NCBI RefSeq assembly: GCF_036013525.1
Contig: NZ_CP107853.1
Span: forward strand, 2,480,001-2,544,000
DNA from: Nonomuraea sp. NBC_00507
GTDB taxonomy: Bacteria > Actinomycetota > Actinomycetes > Streptosporangiales > Streptosporangiaceae
Length of the DNA stretch: 64,000 bases
Reading direction: 5' to 3'
The notes beneath the pieces are model-generated. The model had not been told where the DNA came from. It saw only the letters and a program-made list of their open reading frames with translations, and did no database searches. The translations under genes and the position numbers were made by a program. Below, one piece after another: positions 8,439 through 17,212 of the stretch; position 1 is the first letter of the stretch; every line of letters begins with the position of its first letter.

Positions 8439-9419
8439 ATGAAGACACGCCGGCTCGGAAATTTGCAGGTCCCTGCCATCGGTTACGGCGCCATGGTGCT
8501 GTCGCCGGGGATCTACGGAGACATTGACGACACCCGCGCGGAGGCGGCGCTCAAGGCCGCCCTGGACGGGGGCGCCACCCACGTGGACACCAGCGACGCG
8601 TACGGCGTGGACGGCCACAACGAGCGCCTGGTGGGCCGCGCGATCAAGGGGCGCAGGGACGAGTTGGTGGTCGCGACCAAGTTCGGCCTGGCGATCCCGG
8701 AGGGGGAGCAGAGCCGGTCGCAGCCGGTCGGGTTCGCGTTCGGCGAGCTACGCGTGAACGCTGAGGCCCGCCTCGTCCGCCGCTACGCGGAGCGCAGCCT
8801 GCGCAACCTGGACACCGACGTGATCGACCTCTACTACGCCCACTACCCGGACCCGGGCGTACCGATCGAGGACACGGTCGGCGCCATGGCCGACCTTGTA
8901 CGCGACGGCTTGATCAAGCACGTCGGCCTGTCCAACGTGACGGCCGCGCAACTACGGGCCGCCCACGCCGTGCACCCGGTGACGGCCGTGCAGAACGAGT
9001 GGTCGATGTGGCGCCCTATTGATCCGGACGTCCTGTCGACGGCCCGCGAACTCGGCGTCGGCATCGTGGCCTGGAGCCCGCTGGGCACGGGTTTCCTGAC
9101 CGGCACGGTCCAGTCCTTGGGCGAGGGCGACTTCCGCCACAACGCCCCCCGCTTCTCCGCGGACAACCTGGCGGCCAACAACGACCGCTACGCCCCCATC
9201 CGCAGCCTGGCCGCCCAGTTGGGCATCACCCCGGCCCAGCTCGCCCTGTCCTGGCTCCTGCATCAGGACGAGCACGTGGCCACGATCCCCGGCAGCCGCA
9301 CCCCGTCACACATCGAGGAGAACCTGTCCGCCGCCGACCTGACCCTCCACCCGGACACCCTGGCCAGGATCGACGAGGCCCTCGCCACATTCGAGGTGAC
9401 CGGCGGCACGCTCCTCTAG
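8439..9419 (+). CDS. Aldo/keto reductase
   Basis: 326 residues, full length for the NADPH-dependent (alpha/beta)8 family. The catalytic tetrad is visible: Asp50 and Tyr55 in HVDTSDAYG, Lys81 in VATKFG and His135 in DLYYAHYPDP. It should reduce small aldehydes or ketones in the cytoplasm; the C-terminal pattern (IPGSRTPSHIEENL) matches the YakC/AKR13-like subgroup often seen in actinomycetes. It ends in CTAG, where its TAG overlaps the TAG of the convergent XRE regulator gene. Confidence 0.9.
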   Translation: MKTRRLGNLQVPAIGYGAMVLSPGIYGDIDDTRAEAALKAALDGGATHVDTSDAYGVDGHNERLVGRAIKGRRDELVVATKFGLAIPEGEQSRSQPVGFAFGELRVNAEARLVRRYAERSLRNLDTDVIDLYYAHYPDPGVPIEDTVGAMADLVRDGLIKHVGLSNVTAAQLRAAHAVHPVTAVQNEWSMWRPIDPDVLSTARELGVGIVAWSPLGTGFLTGTVQSLGEGDFRHNAPRFSADNLAANNDRYAPIRSLAAQLGITPAQLALSWLLHQDEHVATIPGSRTPSHIEENLSAADLTLHPDTLARIDEALATFEVTGGTLL

Positions 9420-10279
9420 GCCACAGGAGCGCTGGACGGCCGGCGTGTGGTGGTGGCGGCCAGGTGGCGCAGCCTGTCCTCCGACTCCGAGCCCGGCTCG
9501 GCGGCGAACAGGTCCATCCCCTGCAGCTCCGGATCGCCCGGAAAGCCGACGAGTTCGGCGGACAGCCGCAACTCGCCCACTACCGGGTGGTCCAGGACAT
9601 AGTCGCGGTGCGTCGCCGCCGCCACGTGGTGCTCGTTCCACAGGCGGCGGAATTCGGGACTTCGGCTGCAGATCGCGTCCACATGCTCCATGATCTGCGG
9701 GTGCTTGGGGTAGCGGGCGGCCAGGAGACGGAGCTGGGCCACGTGCTCCTGCGCGAGGCGCGGCCACCCCTCCCCGTGCATGCGCTTGATCTCCTCATCC
9801 AGGAACACCAGGTGGCCGATGGTCCTGCGATCCTCGGGGATGGCGGCGAAGTCGGCGAACACCGCGGCCGCCAGTCTGTTCCAGGCGACCACGTTGGCGT
9901 GTCGCCCCAGGACAAAGGCGGGGGTGAGGATCATGGAGTCCAGCAGCCGCTGCAGCCCCGGCCGCACCGGAGTCTGCGGGCAGTCGCGGCATCGATGTGC
10001 CGGGTGGGCCAGGGCGTGCAGATAAGTCCGCTCGTCCGCGGTGAGCCGCAGCACGTCGGCGATGGAATCCAGCACTTCAGCCGACACGTTCTGGCTGCGG
10101 CCCTGCTCCAACCGGGTGTAGTGGGCGACGCTCACTCCGGCGAGCAGCGCCAGCTCCTCGCGGCGCAGCCCGCGCACCCGCCGCGTCCCGTGGTTCTTGT
10201 ACGGCACACCGGCGTCCTCCGGCCGCAGCCGCGCCCTGCGGGACTTGAGGAACTCGCTCAGTTCGGTTTCACGATCCAC
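9416..10279 (-). CDS. XRE-family regulator with MmyB ligand-binding domain
   Basis: 287 residues from GTG 10279 (GGTGG six bases upstream). Residues 10-80 are a Cro/CI-type helix-turn-helix (RRVRGLRREELALLAGVSV then AHYTRLEQGR), and about 105-275 are the MmyB-like PAS-related domain (NVVAWNRLAAAVFADF; GDPELQGMDLFAAEPGSES). MmyB-type proteins in actinomycetes typically control an adjacent reductase or exporter. Here the divergent DHA2 exporter at 10360 is the likely target, and the convergent aldo/keto reductase may belong to the same response. Confidence 0.9.
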   Translation of the reverse strand: MDRETELSEFLKSRRARLRPEDAGVPYKNHGTRRVRGLRREELALLAGVSVAHYTRLEQGRSQNVSAEVLDSIADVLRLTADERTYLHALAHPAHRCRDCPQTPVRPGLQRLLDSMILTPAFVLGRHANVVAWNRLAAAVFADFAAIPEDRRTIGHLVFLDEEIKRMHGEGWPRLAQEHVAQLRLLAARYPKHPQIMEHVDAICSRSPEFRRLWNEHHVAAATHRDYVLDHPVVGELRLSAELVGFPGDPELQGMDLFAAEPGSESEDRLRHLAATTTRRPSSAPVA

Positions 10280-10359
10280 ATCGATCCACCCTAAGCAAGG
10301 TTTGAGTAGTCAACGCACGGGACTGGCTGGGATCCGGAGCCACGATCAGGCTGTCCGGC

Positions 10360-11760
10360 ATGCGACTTCTGATCCCACTCATGCTCCTGGGCCTGGGCAG
10401 CATGATCACTGCCCTGGACTTCACCATCGTCTACGTCGCGCTGCCGCAGATCGCACGCGACGTGGGATTCTCGGCCTACTCGCTGCAGTGGGTGGTCAGC
10501 GCTTACGCGGTGCCTTTCGGCGGTTTCCTGCTGCTCGGCGGCCGGCTCTGCGACCTGCTCGGAAGGCGGCGGATGTTCGTCCTGGGCATGCTGCTGTATG
10601 GCGTCGGCTCCCTCCTCGGTGGGCTCGCTGGCTCTCCAGGTCTGCTGATCTGCGCGCGGGCGGTGCAGGGGCTCGGGGGCGCCGTCCTGATGCCCGCCAC
10701 CTTGTCGCTGGTGGTCACCATGTTCGACGAAGGGCCGGCGCGCAATCGGGCGATGACCGTGTGGGCGGTCTGCGGCGCCAGCGGACTCAGCCTCGGCGCG
10801 CTGCTCGGCGGCCTGCTGACCGGGGTGTTCGGGTGGCCGGCGGTCTTCTTCGTGAATGTACCGCTGACGGCGGTGGGCGCTGTGGCGGCGTTCGCCGTGC
10901 TGACCCCTGACGCCGCCCGGCGGATGAGCGGGTTCGACCTGCCCGGCGCGCTCACCGGCACCGCGGGTGTCACGGGGCTGGTGTTCGCCATCGCGCATGG
11001 CGCCGAGCAGGGCTGGTTCTCCGCCGGTGCCGTGGCGTCCTTCGCCGCCGCGGCTGCGCTGCTCGCTGCCTTTCTGGCCATCGAGGCCCGTAGCCGCAAT
11101 CCGCTGATGCCGCTGCGGCTCCTGGCCAACAGGCACACGAGCGCCGCGGCCGGAGCGATCCTGGTCTACGGCCTGACCCTGCAGTGCGTGCCGTACTTCC
11201 TCACCCTGCACTTCCAGGACGTCCTCGGTTACGACGCCCTGCGGTCCGGCCTCGCCTTCCTCGGCCCGACGCTCGGGATCACGGCGGGCAATCTGATCAG
11301 CGAGCGGCTGATCCCGCGCCTGGGGCTGCGCGGCACGATGATCCTCAGCGTTCTCGTGGGAGTGGCAGGGACCGTAGTGCTGGGGCTGAGCTTGTCCGTC
11401 GGCGGATCGTATTCGGGTCTGCTGGCCGGACTCATCGGCTTCGGCCTGGGCGCGGGACTGTCGTTCAACACCATGTTCATCGTCGCCGCGACCGGCGTGG
11501 CCGCGCACGAACAGGGCGCCGTCTCCGGGCTCGCCTCCACCGTCCTGCAGGCGGGCAGCAGCGCGGGCTTGGCCGTCCTGGTGGCCGTGGCCGGCCGTGA
11601 CACCAATGGCCTGACCGGGGAGGCGGTACGCGCCGCGACCGTCGACGGGCTGCGGTCAGCGCTCCTCGTCGCCGCCGTGATCGCCGTCACCGGCGTGCTG
11701 GCCGGGCTGACCCTTCCCCGCGCGCCCCGGCGGTCATTGGAGTCCGAAATGGTCAGGTGA
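10360..11760 (+). CDS. MFS transporter, DHA2 (14-helix) drug/proton antiporter type
   Basis: 466 residues. Motif C-like and DHA2 hallmarks are present: helix 1 ALDFTIVYVALPQIARDVGFS, WVVSAYAVPFGGFLLLGGRLCDLLGRRR at helices 2-3, and RAVQGLGGAVLMPATLSLV. The length and late helices fit the 14-helix EmrB/QacA subfamily, which exports toxic compounds. It diverges from the XRE/MmyB regulator with an 80-bp gap, as expected for a repressor/exporter pair. Its stop overlaps the convergent SRPBCC gene by 8 bases. Confidence 0.9.
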   Translation: MRLLIPLMLLGLGSMITALDFTIVYVALPQIARDVGFSAYSLQWVVSAYAVPFGGFLLLGGRLCDLLGRRRMFVLGMLLYGVGSLLGGLAGSPGLLICARAVQGLGGAVLMPATLSLVVTMFDEGPARNRAMTVWAVCGASGLSLGALLGGLLTGVFGWPAVFFVNVPLTAVGAVAAFAVLTPDAARRMSGFDLPGALTGTAGVTGLVFAIAHGAEQGWFSAGAVASFAAAAALLAAFLAIEARSRNPLMPLRLLANRHTSAAAGAILVYGLTLQCVPYFLTLHFQDVLGYDALRSGLAFLGPTLGITAGNLISERLIPRLGLRGTMILSVLVGVAGTVVLGLSLSVGGSYSGLLAGLIGFGLGAGLSFNTMFIVAATGVAAHEQGAVSGLASTVLQAGSSAGLAVLVAVAGRDTNGLTGEAVRAATVDGLRSALLVAAVIAVTGVLAGLTLPRAPRRSLESEMVR

Positions 11761-12223
11761 ATGCCGGGTTTCCCTCGACCAGCGCGGCCAGGTTCGCCAG
11801 GGCCATCCGCGTGCCCGTCTCGTTGTCGGCGGCCGGCACGCTGTCGGGGATCCCATCGTGCACGATGACGACCTCGGTGCCGGGACCGGCGTCGGTGAGC
11901 GTCGTCGTCATCGTCATGGTGCCGCGCAGCGCGGGATCGTCGGTCTCGAACTCGAGCACCTCCACCACCCGCTCGTCCGGGACCAGCTCCGCGAAGTGGC
12001 CATGGTAGGTGTCGGTGTGCGAGGCCGACTTGCCGGTCGGTCCTGGCGCGTCGTAGGTGAGGGAGATCCGGAACGAGCCGCCTACGCGAGCGTGGAACTC
12101 GTGGACGTGGCTGCTCATCCCCGCCGGCACCCGCCATTTCCTGATCGCGTCCGCTTCCACGAGCGCCCGGTAGACGGCTGAACGCGGCGCATTCACGTAC
12201 TGAGAGACCCGCGTCGAGTACAT
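11753..12223 (-). CDS. SRPBCC (AHSA1-like) domain protein
   Basis: 156 residues from ATG 12223 (MYSTRVSQYVNAPRSAVYRAL), the usual start of an activator-of-Hsp90-homologue/START-like fold. DAIRKWRVPAGMSSHVHEF and GGSFRISLTYD follow the family pattern, ending in NLAALVEGNPAFT. Such proteins bind small hydrophobic ligands; the function of this one is unknown. An in-frame codon 30 bases upstream is possible but gives an atypical N-terminus. It is tail-to-tail with the DHA2 exporter. Confidence 0.8.
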   Translation of the reverse strand: MYSTRVSQYVNAPRSAVYRALVEADAIRKWRVPAGMSSHVHEFHARVGGSFRISLTYDAPGPTGKSASHTDTYHGHFAELVPDERVVEVLEFETDDPALRGTMTMTTTLTDAGPGTEVVIVHDGIPDSVPAADNETGTRMALANLAALVEGNPAFT

Positions 12224-12256
12224 GCGATCGACCTTAGCGACCGACCCGGACAATTC

Positions 12257-12670
12257 TCAGTGGTGCACTGCGCGCCGCGTCGCGTACCAGGTCTCTCCGG
12301 CTGGCTCGCCCGCCAGGTTCCAGCTCCACGACACGGTCGGCGTGATCCGGCTGTAGAGGCCCGGGCCGACCATCCCGACCCGTTCGACCGGCTGCTCGGC
12401 CAGTCCGTAGACCCGCACGCCACGCGCGACGAACGGATCGAGCGACAGCAGGTCGTCGACGACCAGGGCCACCTTGAGGTTCCCCGCCTTCAGGTTGCGG
12501 AACTTCCGGGTGTTCAGGACCTGCTCGCCGACACCCCCGACCCAGAAGCCCTTCCCGTCGAACTCGAACGCGACCGGCACCACATCGGGCTGCCCGTCCC
12601 CGGACACGGTGGACAGCCGGGCGAGCGGCTGCGACTGCAGGTAGGCGATTTCTTCATCGGTGAACGACAT
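12257..12670 (-). CDS. PPOX-class flavin/F420-binding protein
   Basis: 137 residues. The start at 12670 (MSFTDEEIAYL) has AGGAGA four bases upstream. The split-barrel pyridoxamine-phosphate-oxidase fold is seen in QPLARLSTVSGDGQPDVVPVAFEFDGKGFWVGG, then KFRNLKAGNLKVALVVDDL and RGVRVYGLAE. The short form with this start is the actinomycete PPOX class that binds F420 or FMN and reduces small molecules. The upstream extension of the frame has different composition and was excluded. Only 33 bases separate it from the SRPBCC gene downstream, so co-transcription is likely. Confidence 0.85.
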   Translation of the reverse strand: MSFTDEEIAYLQSQPLARLSTVSGDGQPDVVPVAFEFDGKGFWVGGVGEQVLNTRKFRNLKAGNLKVALVVDDLLSLDPFVARGVRVYGLAEQPVERVGMVGPGLYSRITPTVSWSWNLAGEPAGETWYATRRAVHH

Positions 12671-12787
12671 GTCTTCTCCTTTCACCGTCCATACGTACGG
12701 GATCCGCCGGAATCGACACAGCCGATCTATAGCATGGGCGAAACCGCAGAGCAGGTAGAACGCATCCGTGGCGGGTAGCGGGAGCGG

Positions 12788-13785
12788 ATGCGACTGACGT
12801 ATACCTCCGACGTCTGGTGGAAAAACGCCGTCGTCTACTGCCTCGACGTGGAGACGTTCAAGGACGGCAACGGCGACGGCGTGGGCGACTTCCGCGGGTT
12901 GACGCAGCAGATCGACTACCGAGTTCATGCGCACCGCCCACGACCGCGGCCTGCGGGTGATCGCGGACCTCGTCGTCACCTCCGACCAGCACCCCTGGTT
13001 CGCGCAGGCGCGTCAGAGCAAGGACTCGCCGCTGCGGGACTGGTACGTCTGGTCCGACGCCCCCGAGCCGGACGACCCGAGCCAGGTGGTCTTCCCCGAC
13101 AAGGAGAGCTCCTTCTGGGAGTACGACGAGGAGTCGGGGCAGTACCGTGCCGTTCCTCATCGAGAACGTCAACCCCAAGCTGGCCACCCCGCATGAGTTC
13201 CTGGCCGACCTGCGGGCGTTCATGACCAGGCGCAAGGGCGGGTCGATCCTGCTCGGCGAGCGGGCCCGCGCGGACGCGCGCCCGCTCGCCGCCGCCCTGC
13301 GCGAGCGCCCCCCAGCCGCCGAAGGACTGCCAGTGGGCGATGTTCCTGCGTAACCACGACGAGCTCACCCTGGACAAGCTGAGCGAGGAGGAGCGGCAGG
13401 AGGTCTTCCGGGCGTTCGGCCCGCGCGAGGACATGCAGATTGCCCGGCACACCCGTGATCTTCTATGGCGAGGAGATCGGCATGGGGGAGAACCTCGACG
13501 AGGAGGGCCGCATGGCGGTCCGGGGACACCGGCTCCCTCCTGCGCTGGTTCCAGCTCCTCATCGAGCGGTATCGGGAGTGTCCGGAGCTGGCGTGGGGCG
13601 ACTACACGGTGCTGGACAACGGCCACCACGCCGTCCTGGCGCACCGCTGCGACGTGGACGGCGCCACGGTCGTGGTCGCGCACAACCTCTGCGACACGGC
13701 GGTGGACGTAGAGCTCACGCTGACCGGGCTCGAGGACCAGGAGCTGACGGACCTGCCGGAGGACGCCTCGGTCAAATCCCAGTAG
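12788..13785 (+). pseudogene. Block-deleted remnant of a GH13 trehalose synthase/alpha-amylase gene
   Basis: Six pieces of one GH13 protein lie in order but in changing frames: [20 protein letters not shown] (12815 on), then [20 protein letters not shown] (12921 on), [20 protein letters not shown] (13150 on), FLRNHDELTLDKLSEEERQ (13343 on), PGTPVIFYGEEIGMGENL (13443 on) and GDTGSLLRWFQLLIERYRE (from about 13525). These are conserved regions of TreS-like enzymes. Between them the barrel with the catalytic Asp and Glu motifs is missing, and junctions fall near 12920, 13146, 13308, 13438 and 13522. The total is 998 bp against roughly 1.6 kb in intact homologues, so it cannot make active enzyme. 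The pieces contain few internal stops, which suggests recent decay or an assembly fault. Confidence 0.8.
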
Positions 13786-13787
13786 GG

Positions 13788-14384
13788 TCAATCGCCCGTG
13801 GCGGCCGGCCAGGCGGACATCGCCAGCGTGGCGATGCGCAGGAGCTCCTCGTGCCCGGCCCCGTCGCGGGACTGCGCTGACATGCCCTGGATCATCGAAG
13901 CGTAGAACCCGGCCAGGCCCGCCGTGTCGGTGTCCGCCGGGATGAGCCGGGCCGCCACGTCGTCGTCGATCCGCCGCTTGACCGCCGCCTTGGCCTGCTC
14001 CCTGAACCCGCGCAACAGCTCCTCCACCTCCGCGGACTCGGGCCCGCAGTTCACCGCAGCCGAGATGATCAGGCAGCCTCTCGGGTGCTCCTCGCTCGCG
14101 TACTCGGCGGCGGCCTCCCGGAGTACCCGCTCGATCGCCTGCCGCCCGGTCGGCTCCTCGGCCAGGGCACGGGTGGTGAAGGCGCCGTAGGTCTCCTGGT
14201 AGCGGCGCACGGCCTCCTCGAACAGCCGCCGTTTGTCGCCGAAGGCGGCGTACAGGCTGGGCGGCCTGATGCCCATCGCGGCGGTGAGCGCGGCGATCGA
14301 GGTCGCCTCGTAGCCGTGCCGCCAGAACTCCCGCAGGGCGCTCTCCAGCGCCGTGTCCCGGTCGAATGCCCGTTGTCTGGCCAT
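13788..14384 (-). CDS. TetR-family repressor of the adjacent SDR gene
   Basis: 198 residues. The TetR DNA-binding domain is at residues 8-55 (ALESALREFWRHGYEATSIAAL, then MGIRPPSLYAAFGDKRRLFEE). The ligand domain has the HPRGCLIISAAVNCGPES pattern of the subgroup that regulates divergent short-chain dehydrogenases. It diverges from the SDR gene, and two copies of TAGCGATCGCTA lie between them, so autoregulation and repression of the SDR is the natural inference. Confidence 0.9.
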   Translation of the reverse strand: MARQRAFDRDTALESALREFWRHGYEATSIAALTAAMGIRPPSLYAAFGDKRRLFEEAVRRYQETYGAFTTRALAEEPTGRQAIERVLREAAAEYASEEHPRGCLIISAAVNCGPESAEVEELLRGFREQAKAAVKRRIDDDVAARLIPADTDTAGLAGFYASMIQGMSAQSRDGAGHEELLRIATLAMSAWPAATGD

Positions 14385-14395
14385 GCACCCATTCT

Positions 14396-14433
14396 ATAGC
14401 GATCGCTATGTTATGGTTCTGTATCGATCGCTA
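14396..14433. promoter_or_regulatory. TetR operators: two copies of TA(G/T)CGATCGCTA
   Basis: ATAGCGATCGCTAT at 14396-14409 is a perfect 14-bp palindrome. TATCGATCGCTA at 14422-14433 is the same site with one mismatch, 25 bases further on. Both lie in the 65-bp gap between divergent TetR and SDR genes. Confidence 0.75.
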
Positions 14434-14449
14434 AAGAAAGGTGTTCGTC

Positions 14450-15175
14450 ATGAAGACCGCCCTCGTGACGGGAGCGAGCCGGGGGATCGGCCGCGCCATC
14501 GCGTTGCGTCTGGCCTCGGACGGCTTCCGTGTGGCCATCACGTACGCCGCCGATGAGAGCGCGGCCAAGGAGGTGGTGGACCTCCTCGGGAACGGCGCTT
14601 TCGCCGTTCAGGCGGACCTGGGCGTGCAGGAGGACGTCCACAGGCTCACCGAGCGCCTCCGGCAGGAGACACCCGTGCTCGATGTGCTGGTCAACAACGC
14701 GGGCATCGGCTCGTCGGGACCCATCGGACAGGAGACGCCGCAGGCGTACGACCGGGTGTTCGCCGTCAACGTCAAAGGACTGTTCTTCCTCACCCAGCAG
14801 GTGCTGCCGCTGATCCCTGACGGTGGCCGGATCGTCAACATCACCTCGGGCGTGGCGCGCATCGCCTTTCCCGAGGGCATCGCGTACGCGATGACGAAGG
14901 GCGCGGTGCAGGTGTTCACGCTGGCGCTGGCCAAGGAGCTGGGACCGCGCGGCATCACGGTCAACAACGTCGCGCCCGGCATCATCGACACCGACGCCAA
15001 CGCGGCCTGGCTACGCGGCAACCCCGACGCGGAGGCGTACGCGGCGAGCCGCCACGCGCTCGGCCGGGTCGGGCAGGCCGACGAGATCGGGAACGCGGTC
15101 GCGTTCGCCGCCTCGGAGCAGGCGAGCTTCGTCACCGGCAGCACCATCGACGCCACCGGCGGCGGCAACCTCTAG
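14450..15175 (+). CDS. Short-chain dehydrogenase/reductase (3-oxoacyl reductase type)
   Basis: 241 residues from ATG 14450; AAAGG lies about eight bases upstream, better placed than for the GTG at 14441. The Rossmann motif TGASRGIG is at residues 7-14, NNAG at 82-85, and the catalytic Ser133, Tyr146 and Lys150 (YAMTK). The classic SDR pattern suggests NADP(H)-dependent oxidation or reduction of a small alcohol or ketone; the substrate is unknown. It is controlled by the divergent TetR, so an inducible detoxification or catabolic role is likely. Confidence 0.92.
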   Translation: MKTALVTGASRGIGRAIALRLASDGFRVAITYAADESAAKEVVDLLGNGAFAVQADLGVQEDVHRLTERLRQETPVLDVLVNNAGIGSSGPIGQETPQAYDRVFAVNVKGLFFLTQQVLPLIPDGGRIVNITSGVARIAFPEGIAYAMTKGAVQVFTLALAKELGPRGITVNNVAPGIIDTDANAAWLRGNPDAEAYAASRHALGRVGQADEIGNAVAFAASEQASFVTGSTIDATGGGNL

Positions 15176-15199
15176 GAGCACCACGGAAGGCCTGGACCT

Positions 15200-15949
15200 T
15201 CAGAGGTAGGACGGGCCGGTCACCCGGTGCCGGAAGGTCCACCACACCCACCCCTGCGCCGCCACCAGCAGCGGAATCAGCCCCAGGATCACCGGCACCA
15301 GCAGGGACCCGGCCGTGCCGGGGTGCAGCGGCAGCCGCAGCCCCGCGAGCATCCCGACGGCCACCAGCGCGGCGGCGGTCAGCGCGTACGTGCGGCCCTC
15401 CACGGGCCCGCCGGATCCGCCGGACAACAGGGCGGCCCGCTCCCGCAACACCCCGCGCAGCCGCAGCGCCGCGAACGTCAGCCCGTGCGTGGCGAACAAC
15501 GCGGCCACTACGAGGGCGGGCAGCAGGGCGATCGGCCCCTGGATGCCCAGCAGCACATGGCTGAGCAGCAGGCCCCAGCTCAGCGCCAGACCCCAGCTGC
15601 CCGCCACGGTCGCGCCGTCCCAGAATCCCGCCCACCGCCGGCCCGGCACCCGCCCGCGCAGCCACAGCCCCATGTCCCGCACGACCCACGCCATCAGCAG
15701 CGCCACGACCACCGAATAGTTCCCGCTCAGCAGCTCGCCCTCCAACTCGGGGAAGAGCCCCGCGAGCACACCGGCCGTCGCCACCAGCCACACCTCGTTG
15801 CCGAGGAAGAACGGCGCGATCGCGGCGATCACCTCGCGCCGCTCGTCCGCCGAGCGCCCCAGGTACGGCAGCGTCATGCCGACCCCGATGTCGGCCCCGG
15901 CCAGCACGAGGTAGCCGAGCGCGAAGAAGGCCAGGATGAAGATCTCCAT
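15200..15949 (-). CDS. cydB: Cytochrome bd oxidase subunit II, short form
   Basis: 249 residues beginning MEIFILAFFALGYLVLAGAD, with the conserved GADIGVGM and PFFLGNEVWLVATAGVLAGLFP segments of CydB. The usual length is 330-380 residues; here the C-terminal half is compressed to about seven predicted helices. It starts nine bases after the cydA stop with AGGAGC in front, so the two are translated from one message. The short form is known from some actinomycetes, so it is probably functional and not truncated. Confidence 0.85.
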   Translation of the reverse strand: MEIFILAFFALGYLVLAGADIGVGMTLPYLGRSADERREVIAAIAPFFLGNEVWLVATAGVLAGLFPELEGELLSGNYSVVVALLMAWVVRDMGLWLRGRVPGRRWAGFWDGATVAGSWGLALSWGLLLSHVLLGIQGPIALLPALVVAALFATHGLTFAALRLRGVLRERAALLSGGSGGPVEGRTYALTAAALVAVGMLAGLRLPLHPGTAGSLLVPVILGLIPLLVAAQGWVWWTFRHRVTGPSYL

Positions 15950-15958
15950 GATCGGCTC

Positions 15959-17212
15959 CTAGAAACTGAGAACGGGGGCGGCGGGGGTGTCGAGCGGGCG
16001 GTCGCCCAGGGCCACGGCGCCGGGCCCGCGCCGGGCGTGCCTGGCCAGCAGCCAGTAGTTGACCAGGATGAGGACGGAGAACACACCGGTGAAGGCCACG
16101 ATCGAGAGCCGCATCTGGCCCGCGGTCACCGGCGACATCGCGTCGGACGTCTTCAGCAGCCCGTACACGGCCCAGGGCTGCCGTCCCACCTCACGGAAGA
16201 TCCAGCCAGAGATCATGGTGACGAACGGCACCGGGATCATCAGCGTCAGCAGCCAGTGCCAGAGCCGGAATCCCCGCACCACCGGCCGGAAGGCCATCAG
16301 CAGGAAGCTCAGCAGCGCGACCAGCGTCATCACCACCCACAGCAGCATCATCGTGAGTCCGGCGCCATACACCCAGCCGATCGGCGGCAGGTAGTCGCCG
16401 GGCCCGTGCGCGGCGACCATCGCCGCCTGGACCTCGGCCCGCTCGGCGGCCGATCCCGACCAGGCCGCGAGCTTGCTCGGCTGCATGGTCTCGAACCCGA
16501 GCCCGCCGAACGTCACCGTGAACATCGTCGCCGGCAGCGCCACCCCGATCCCGAGCCGCAGGGACTTGCGGAAGAAGTCCTGCTCGGCGGTGCGCTTGCG
16601 CAGGTGGTACGCGCTCACCCCGGCCATGAAGAACCCGCCGGTGATCATCGCGCCGCCCATCACGTGCCCGAACGCGACCTGTGCCGCCGGGTTGGCCACC
16701 ATCGCGCCGAAGTCGACCAGCCGCAGCGTGTCGCCGTCCACCACGTGGCCGACCGGGTTCTGCAGGAAGCCGTTCGCGATCATGATCCAGAACGCCGACG
16801 CGTAAGCCGTCAGCGTGACGATCCAGATCAGCGCCAGGTGCGCCCACCGATTCAGCTTGTTCCAGCCGAAGATCCACAGGCCCAGGAACGTGGACTCGAT
16901 GAAGAACGCCACCAGCGTCTCGATCGCCAGCGCCGAGCCGAAGACGTTGCCCGCGTACTCGGTGAGCCCACTCCACGACAGCCCCAGCTGGAACTCCATG
17001 ACCAGCCCGGTGACGATGCCCATCGCGTAGTTGATGATGTAGAGCTGGCCCCAGAACCGTGTCATCCGCAGGTGGACCGGGCTGCCGGTCAGCGTCGCCC
17101 GGGTCTGGATGACGGCCACCAGCGTCGCCAGGCCGAGCGTCAGCGCCACGAAGAGAAAATGCGCGCCCGCGGTGAGCGCGAACTGCAGGCGGGCGAGGTC
17201 CACGGTTTCCAT
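15959..17212 (-). CDS. cydA: Cytochrome bd ubiquinol/menaquinol oxidase subunit I
   Basis: 417 residues. VDLARLQFALTAGAHFLFVALTLG carries His18, the expected axial ligand to the high-spin haem. Also present are the GRQPW motif (REVGRQPWAVYGLLKT), the helix AIETLVAFFIESTFLGLWIFGW and the quinol-side segment GWVYGAGL. E. coli CydA has about 520 residues; the difference is mostly in the Q-loop, giving the short-loop type. Together with CydB it reduces O2 to water with quinol, a high-affinity oxidase used at low oxygen. No cydDC genes follow, so haem assembly factors must be encoded elsewhere. Confidence 0.93.
   Translation of the reverse strand: METVDLARLQFALTAGAHFLFVALTLGLATLVAVIQTRATLTGSPVHLRMTRFWGQLYIINYAMGIVTGLVMEFQLGLSWSGLTEYAGNVFGSALAIETLVAFFIESTFLGLWIFGWNKLNRWAHLALIWIVTLTAYASAFWIMIANGFLQNPVGHVVDGDTLRLVDFGAMVANPAAQVAFGHVMGGAMITGGFFMAGVSAYHLRKRTAEQDFFRKSLRLGIGVALPATMFTVTFGGLGFETMQPSKLAAWSGSAAERAEVQAAMVAAHGPGDYLPPIGWVYGAGLTMMLLWVVMTLVALLSFLLMAFRPVVRGFRLWHWLLTLMIPVPFVTMISGWIFREVGRQPWAVYGLLKTSDAMSPVTAGQMRLSIVAFTGVFSVLILVNYWLLARHARRGPGAVALGDRPLDTPAAPVLSF

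Noticed and set aside
12927..13785. Separate small genes within the GH13 remnant
   Set aside because: Each piece aligns with a consecutive part of one GH13 protein, so they are fragments of a single former gene and not independent genes.
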